13,919 bases of DNA from Hyphochytrium catenoides (lineage: Eukaryota > Sar > Hyphochytriomycetes > Hyphochytriales > Hyphochytriaceae): NCBI GenBank assembly GCA_900088475.1, contig FLMG01002094.1, forward strand, positions 1-13,919, given 5' to 3'. A program made the position numbers and the translations under genes. The notes beneath the pieces were generated by a model. It saw only the letters and a program-made list of their open reading frames with translations, was not told where the DNA came from and did no database searches. Within the stretch, counting starts at the first letter, position 1, and each line of letters begins with the position of its first letter. This document shows, piece by piece, positions 10,201 to 13,919 of this stretch.

Positions 10201-13200
10201 TAACGTTGTTGGAGGTACAATACTCATGAACTGCCATGCGGCAGAGAGGTGTACTTTCTCCCCACGCCTGGAACTCGGGAGCCGACTCCATCAGGAAAAT
10301 GATACACGAAATGAAGGTGACGCCCTTGATGAGAGTATTCAAGGCACTATTGAGGACAAAACATGGAGAGGAGAAGAAAGGGGAAGGAAATGAGAAGAAC
10401 AAGGTTTCTCGTGAGCCTCATCTTGGAAGTAAGAAGCTATACTTGGACAGAGCACTAGTTGGTGGGAAGCGCGCGTAGCCACCACGTGATGGAATGAGGG
10501 GAGCAAATGATATCCCACGGAATGGCGCTCGCCGTCTGCGTGGGAGTATGGAAGCGAACCAATAGAGGGTCAGCCCACCTGGCCATCCAAGAGGATTCAG
10601 GCACTTCCATCAGAAACCAGATCTGTCGCCTAAAGTCTTCCCATCTCCTTTGCTGCCTCTTTGCGACATTCAACACAAATGACTGGCGCTTCGTGCTTGA
10701 AGTGGCGAGGCTAGGACAAGAGAAAGAGAGGCCCACAACCGGGAAGCGAGAGAGCCGCGATAGAGGAACTTCTTTAGGTCCTAATGCAAGCAATAACTGA
10801 AGAGGATACAGGTGTGATAGTGGAAGACGGACGGAGTAGTAGGAGCACGAGAGAAGGAATGAGTGCCATAATGGTCAGGGCAACGACCACTTGCAATGCT
10901 TGGATACAAAGCAAAGCATTGACTGCTCTCTTAGAAGGGATTAGATTGAAAACCGCAGGGAGAGGGAGCTGGATAAGTCCAAGAGCGAACAAAGAAGCTA
11001 AAGTCTCACAGTGGCGCTTTAGGAATGGCAATTGTGGACATTCTTTTCTGTAGATCGTAGCCGCGTTTGATTGCGAGCATATCACGCTTGATGCTCTCTC
11101 TTCGCTTCAGTACTGCTTCCTTCAGTGTCACCTTTGAAAGAGAGAGAATATTAACGTGCGCAGCGGAGCCATCATTGCAGAAAATGATAAGAAGGCAGGG
11201 CTCTAACCAACAGACAATTGACGCTAAGAGGAGAACTTTGGAACTTCAGCCTCAGTCCACTTGAGGACTACATGCTCGCCATAGGACAGGATAAGAGAGA
11301 GAAGTCTAATAAGCTGGTACCCGTCATCACACTCTGTCGCTGGACTTTCCCTATGATCCTGTCTTTTTCTTAGCTAATCTTGCACCAGTGAACTATTCTC
11401 ACATACCCAAGTAGCTGACGAACTCTGCAGTCCTGAGATGTCTTGGACCATTCGGTGATGTTGCCTGACCAACAGCTTTCCCGTCCTCTCGGCTAATGCA
11501 ATGGTTCTCTTTATATCTTGGTGAGTGCAATCGGGGAAAGAGGTGCGAAGGTCTAATTCTGTGATAGTCTCCACCATTGCATTCAGGGAATTAGTTTGCG
11601 CTAGCCAGCGGTCAGTGATGAAGTCATGGGGCCGGGCACAGGTGTAGCGTCCTTGATTGGTCATCAGACTGCACGTAAGCGGCTTGCGTAAGTGAGAACT
11701 CCAGGCAAGAACGAGAAATAACAGGGGCACCATCAACGTCTGGTCTTTGGGGCTCTCTCACGTCTAATCGCATGCTATGTCCTTCAAGGTAACTCCGTTG
11801 TTTACCTGTGTCCACTCTTCTTCGCCTTTGTCGCATCCTGAGGGTTATTGCCTATCCTGGCGGCGTCCACCACGAGGATGCTCTGCTTCGACCACTCAGG
11901 GACATGGCCTCGAGGGCTGTTCTGGGAGTTGAGTGGGTCGGAGGTGGTTCTACTATCGTCCTGCTGCAATTTCGTAGCGGCTTGAAGTGTTCGGGCAGTC
12001 AGACGGTTCTAGGGTGGAGTTTGAGAAAAGGTTAGAGAAAGAGGGAAGTGGATGAGGCAATGCAGTAGGTCATAAAGCTCAAATGTGCTAGAAAGTCGCA
12101 GAAAGTGTGGGTGAGATCGGAAGACAAGTCGTTGAGTTGCAGCGGAAAGAACGAAACGAGGACAGTGGGCATATAATAAAACCAAGACGGACGTTAGCCA
12201 CCTTGGATGAAGATGTGGACAGACAGGAACGTCAGGGGATGCAAGGTATACTGGAGTCAGACAGATCGATGTGGGGAAGCGACGTACCGTCTCGGCATTC
12301 CAAGCTGTTTGAAACTCGTTGCCAATAATGGCAAGAGGGATAGAGAGGAAAAGCGAGCCCAAGACCATGCCCACAGAGCCCACAAGCTTGCCCAATGGTG
12401 TTTTAGGTACGAAGTCTCCATAGCCCGTACTCGTCATACTAAAAGGCAGTAGGTGAGAGGGGCGACGGAGAGAGGGAGAGAGGACTTCGCTTGCTTGAAA
12501 AATGGGACGCAGAGAGAGAGAGAGACACTAGAAGATAAAGTGAAAAGAAGAGAGGAAAGGAAAGCAGATTAAGGCAACTAATATTCCCTTACGTTGTGAC
12601 CATAAAGTAGGCAGCATTGAGCACGTCATTGAACTTGCACTCGTCCTTTCCAATGCGAAGCAGGTCTAGCGTGGAGCAGGACTCCACGTAATAGACCAGT
12701 GTGGACATCATCATCACCAAGACGAGGAAACCAAACAGCTAGAAGGCAAAGAGGAATAGTCAAAGAGAGAACATGAGGTAAGCAATAGCAAAGACTACAC
12801 AGGAGGGTGATGGCGCGTGTAAAGAATGGTGAGGACGAACCCAGAAGGACAGTGAAACAGGGGAACACGTGGAGAGAAGCATTGGCTTGGAATATGAAGC
12901 TTAGAAGTGTCAGGAGATAGCCTTACGGCAAACGGCGTACCGGGACTTTTAATGGCCCTGCTGACTCCTTCAACGTGGTCACAATGATTCTAGCACCCGT
13001 CCAGTGCTAGAGAGATCGCCGGAGTTAAGGAAGAAGGATGCAGGCAAGGTTGGGATGTGGGGATTACTTGTGAGCAGCAAGACCACGGAGTAGAATAAGG
13101 GCGGACAGAAAAGAGCCAAGAAGGGCAAACCATTGAAGAAAGAAAAGGCTGACGAAAAAGAATCAGACAGGGAGACGCACAGAAGAGGGAGAGACAGAAC

Positions 13201-13919
13201 TCTAAACGTGCAATGTAGCAGAGGGCCACAGGTCAGTAGAGGTCAGCCAGATTGCCACCACTCTCTCTCATTCCATGTTCTTGGATCTCCAGCACCTCTG
13301 AACCCACTTCTAATGAGTCCTCACCTTGATCAGTCTAAATAACCTCAGGATCCTAAAAATCCTGCAGACGCGGATGACCACTCCGAAGGGGCTCGTATCC
13401 TTATCGTTCAAGCGGATAAGGCCCGCTCTATCCGCATAGAACGGCACAAGCGCTAGGAGGTCGAACCAGTTCATCAATAGACGCACAAATGGCTTCTCCT
13501 GGCCCTCCTCTGTCTGTCTAAGGAATGGACTGTGGCATAGCGCGCGGATAAGAAACTCAAGAGAGAAGGCAATGTTGATGCCTGTTTCTATATCAGTGTA
13601 CATCTGGGGAGGAAGCCAACCAACGTTTGTGTGTGGGGAAGCAGAAGCGTGAGGGTTGGTAGGTAGGTTGAGGTTAGCACGATGAGAGACACAAAGGAGG
13701 GGAGGAGAAAGTCGTAGTGAGGAAAAGTGGGAGTCCGTGTCGCGATGCAAGTAGACGATAGAAGAGAGACCTAGAAACGAGAAAGTAGACCATCGTAAAG
13801 GGTGATGTGAGTTCAGGAGACAAACAAGACAAAGCGACGAGGAACAAAGGATAGAGCTGATTGCTCAAGTGGACGGGCAACTGTTCAAGCTTGTACCTCT
13901 TGGGTTGGCAGAGTAGGTC
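6106..13919 (-). CDS. Tandem two-unit voltage-gated potassium channel (5' end off the window)
   Basis: Nineteen minus-strand exons were placed: 13897-13919 (partial), 13325-13603, 12941-13006, 12593-12738, 12288-12438, 11806-12008, 11407-11668, 11010-11131, 10579-10710, 10139-10346, 9792-9940, 9357-9445, 8946-9058, 8565-8681, 8263-8328, 7883-8094, 7452-7611, 7144-7273 and 6106-6953. Every junction is GT-AG and phase-consistent, giving 1157 codons plus TAG. Two Kv units are visible, each with S2-S6, an Arg/Lys-ladder S4 and a GYGD filter. S1 of the second unit is present; S1 of the first lies off the window. A linker of about 200 residues joins them, and an acidic tail of about 320 residues follows. 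The product should be a plasma- or endomembrane K+ channel gated by voltage. A two-gene reading is possible, because reading through the donor at 11805 meets TAA. Against it, that stop lies only about 66 bp from the next possible start and the exon phases match. Confidence 0.88.
6112..6125. repeat. Perfect 14-bp palindrome in the channel's last codons
   Basis: CTTCGAATTCGAAG reads identically on both strands and overlaps the codons just before the channel stop. It has no loop, and I infer no function for it. Confidence 0.7.
7452..10710 (-). other. Second Kv unit of the channel: S1 to S6 with GYG pore
   Basis: The pre-S1 exon 10579-10710 ends with the Kv-like motif RRQIWFLMEVPESSWMA. S1 is in 10139-10346 (TLIKGVTFISCIIFLMESAP). 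A long extracellular S1-S2 loop continues through 9792-9940 into 9357-9445. S2 is split across 9357-9445 and 8946-9058 (YFEFVFGG then VFSVEVLLRF), and S3 follows (DGYAMVDTISVVPFYLE). S4 in 8565-8681 reads KLGKLLQCFRLLKFTR, basic at every third position except one Gln. The 66-nt exon 8263-8328 is the S4-S5 linker ending MVP. S5 is LFVLYVLVQVFAAVFFFLE. The filter, TVTTTGYGDIVP, is formed across 7883-8094 and 7452-7611, followed by S6 (MALPLTLVGVQ). Confidence 0.92.
11010..12008 (-). other. Cytoplasmic linker between the two Kv units
   Basis: Exons 11806-12008, 11407-11668 and 11010-11131 encode about 195 residues between S6 of unit 1 and the pre-S1 region of unit 2. The start is basic then polar (NRLTARTLQAATKLQQDD). 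The middle holds helical stretches (ETITELDLRTSFPDC, IKRTIALAERTGKLL, HHRMVQDISGL). The end is a basic helix (VTLKEAVLKRRESIKRD). No known ligand-binding or tetramerisation domain is recognised. The two internal junctions are phase 2 and phase 0. A possible extra 102-nt exon at 11272-11373 is open in the right phase. Confidence 0.7.
12288..13603 (-). other. First Kv unit of the channel: S2 to S6 with GYG pore
   Basis: Exon 13325-13603 carries S2 (INIAFSLEFLIR, with the Phe and Glu of the charge-transfer centre), S3 (NWFDLLALVPFY, with its Asp) and a classic S4, RVCRIFRILRLFRLIK, with a basic residue at every third position. The 66-nt exon 12941-13006 is the S4-S5 linker and ends in KVP. Exon 12593-12738 holds S5 (LFGFLVLVMMMSTLVYYVE), the turret with two Cys, and the pore helix. 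Exon 12288-12438 gives the filter TMTSTGYGDFVP and S6, which ends IPLAIIGNEFQ, as in many protist K+ channels. S1 lies beyond the window edge; only a few S1-S2 loop residues (PTLPTQE) are seen. Confidence 0.93.

Noticed and set aside
10109-10393. A 94-codon plus-strand frame opposite the S1 exon
   Set aside because: It is the antisense shadow of exon 10139-10346, whose minus-strand product is clearly Kv S1.
11808-12035. A 75-codon plus-strand frame
   Set aside because: It is the antisense of linker exon 11806-12008, which fits the channel in phase on both sides.
1-13919. Mobile elements, CRISPR arrays, rRNA genes or viral insertions
   Set aside because: No transposase, reverse transcriptase or integrase motif was seen, no regularly spaced repeats, no terminal repeats and no rRNA-like blocks.

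Overview
The window looks like gene-dense, intron-rich nuclear DNA from a protist. Every reconstructed gene is split by GT-AG introns, mostly about 60 to 350 nt. TAA, TAG and TGA are all used as stops, so the genetic code appears standard. Neighbouring genes sit about 150 to 260 bp apart on alternating strands. There are no operons, Shine-Dalgarno sites or CRISPR arrays. The lineage cannot be fixed by reading alone. An alveolate or another member of the SAR supergroup is a guess, based on the compact intron-rich layout and the protist-style voltage-gated K+ channel.

Layout, left to right. (1) Positions 1-1022, plus strand: the 3' exons of an unrecognised protein. (2) 1220-2989, minus: a six-exon single-domain cyclophilin with an N-terminal membrane anchor, convergent with gene 1. 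(3) About 3160-3887, minus: a tentative three-exon gene for a small protein with a mitochondrial-looking N-terminus; its first intron would carry a 120-nt GA/CT tract. (4) 4036-5841, plus: a complete seven-exon WD40 gene, clearly of the DCAF7/WDR68/AN11/TTG1 family, divergent from gene 3. (5) 6106 to beyond 13919, minus: the 3' part (19 exons, about 1157 codons) of a large voltage-gated potassium channel gene, convergent with the WD40 gene.

The most interesting object is the channel. Reading through its introns gives two successive Kv-type units, each with a voltage sensor and a GYG selectivity filter. They are joined by a phase-consistent cytoplasmic linker, so the product would be a tandem 12-TM, two-pore Kv channel that could assemble as a dimer. 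Three introns lie at equivalent places and phases in both units, including a 66-nt S4-S5 exon of the same length in each. This points to an intragenic duplication. The first unit's S1 lies off the right edge of the window, so further units upstream cannot be excluded.

The genes show no shared pathway: a membrane-anchored prolyl isomerase, a kinase/ubiquitin-ligase scaffold and an ion channel. They appear to be ordinary chromosomal neighbours.
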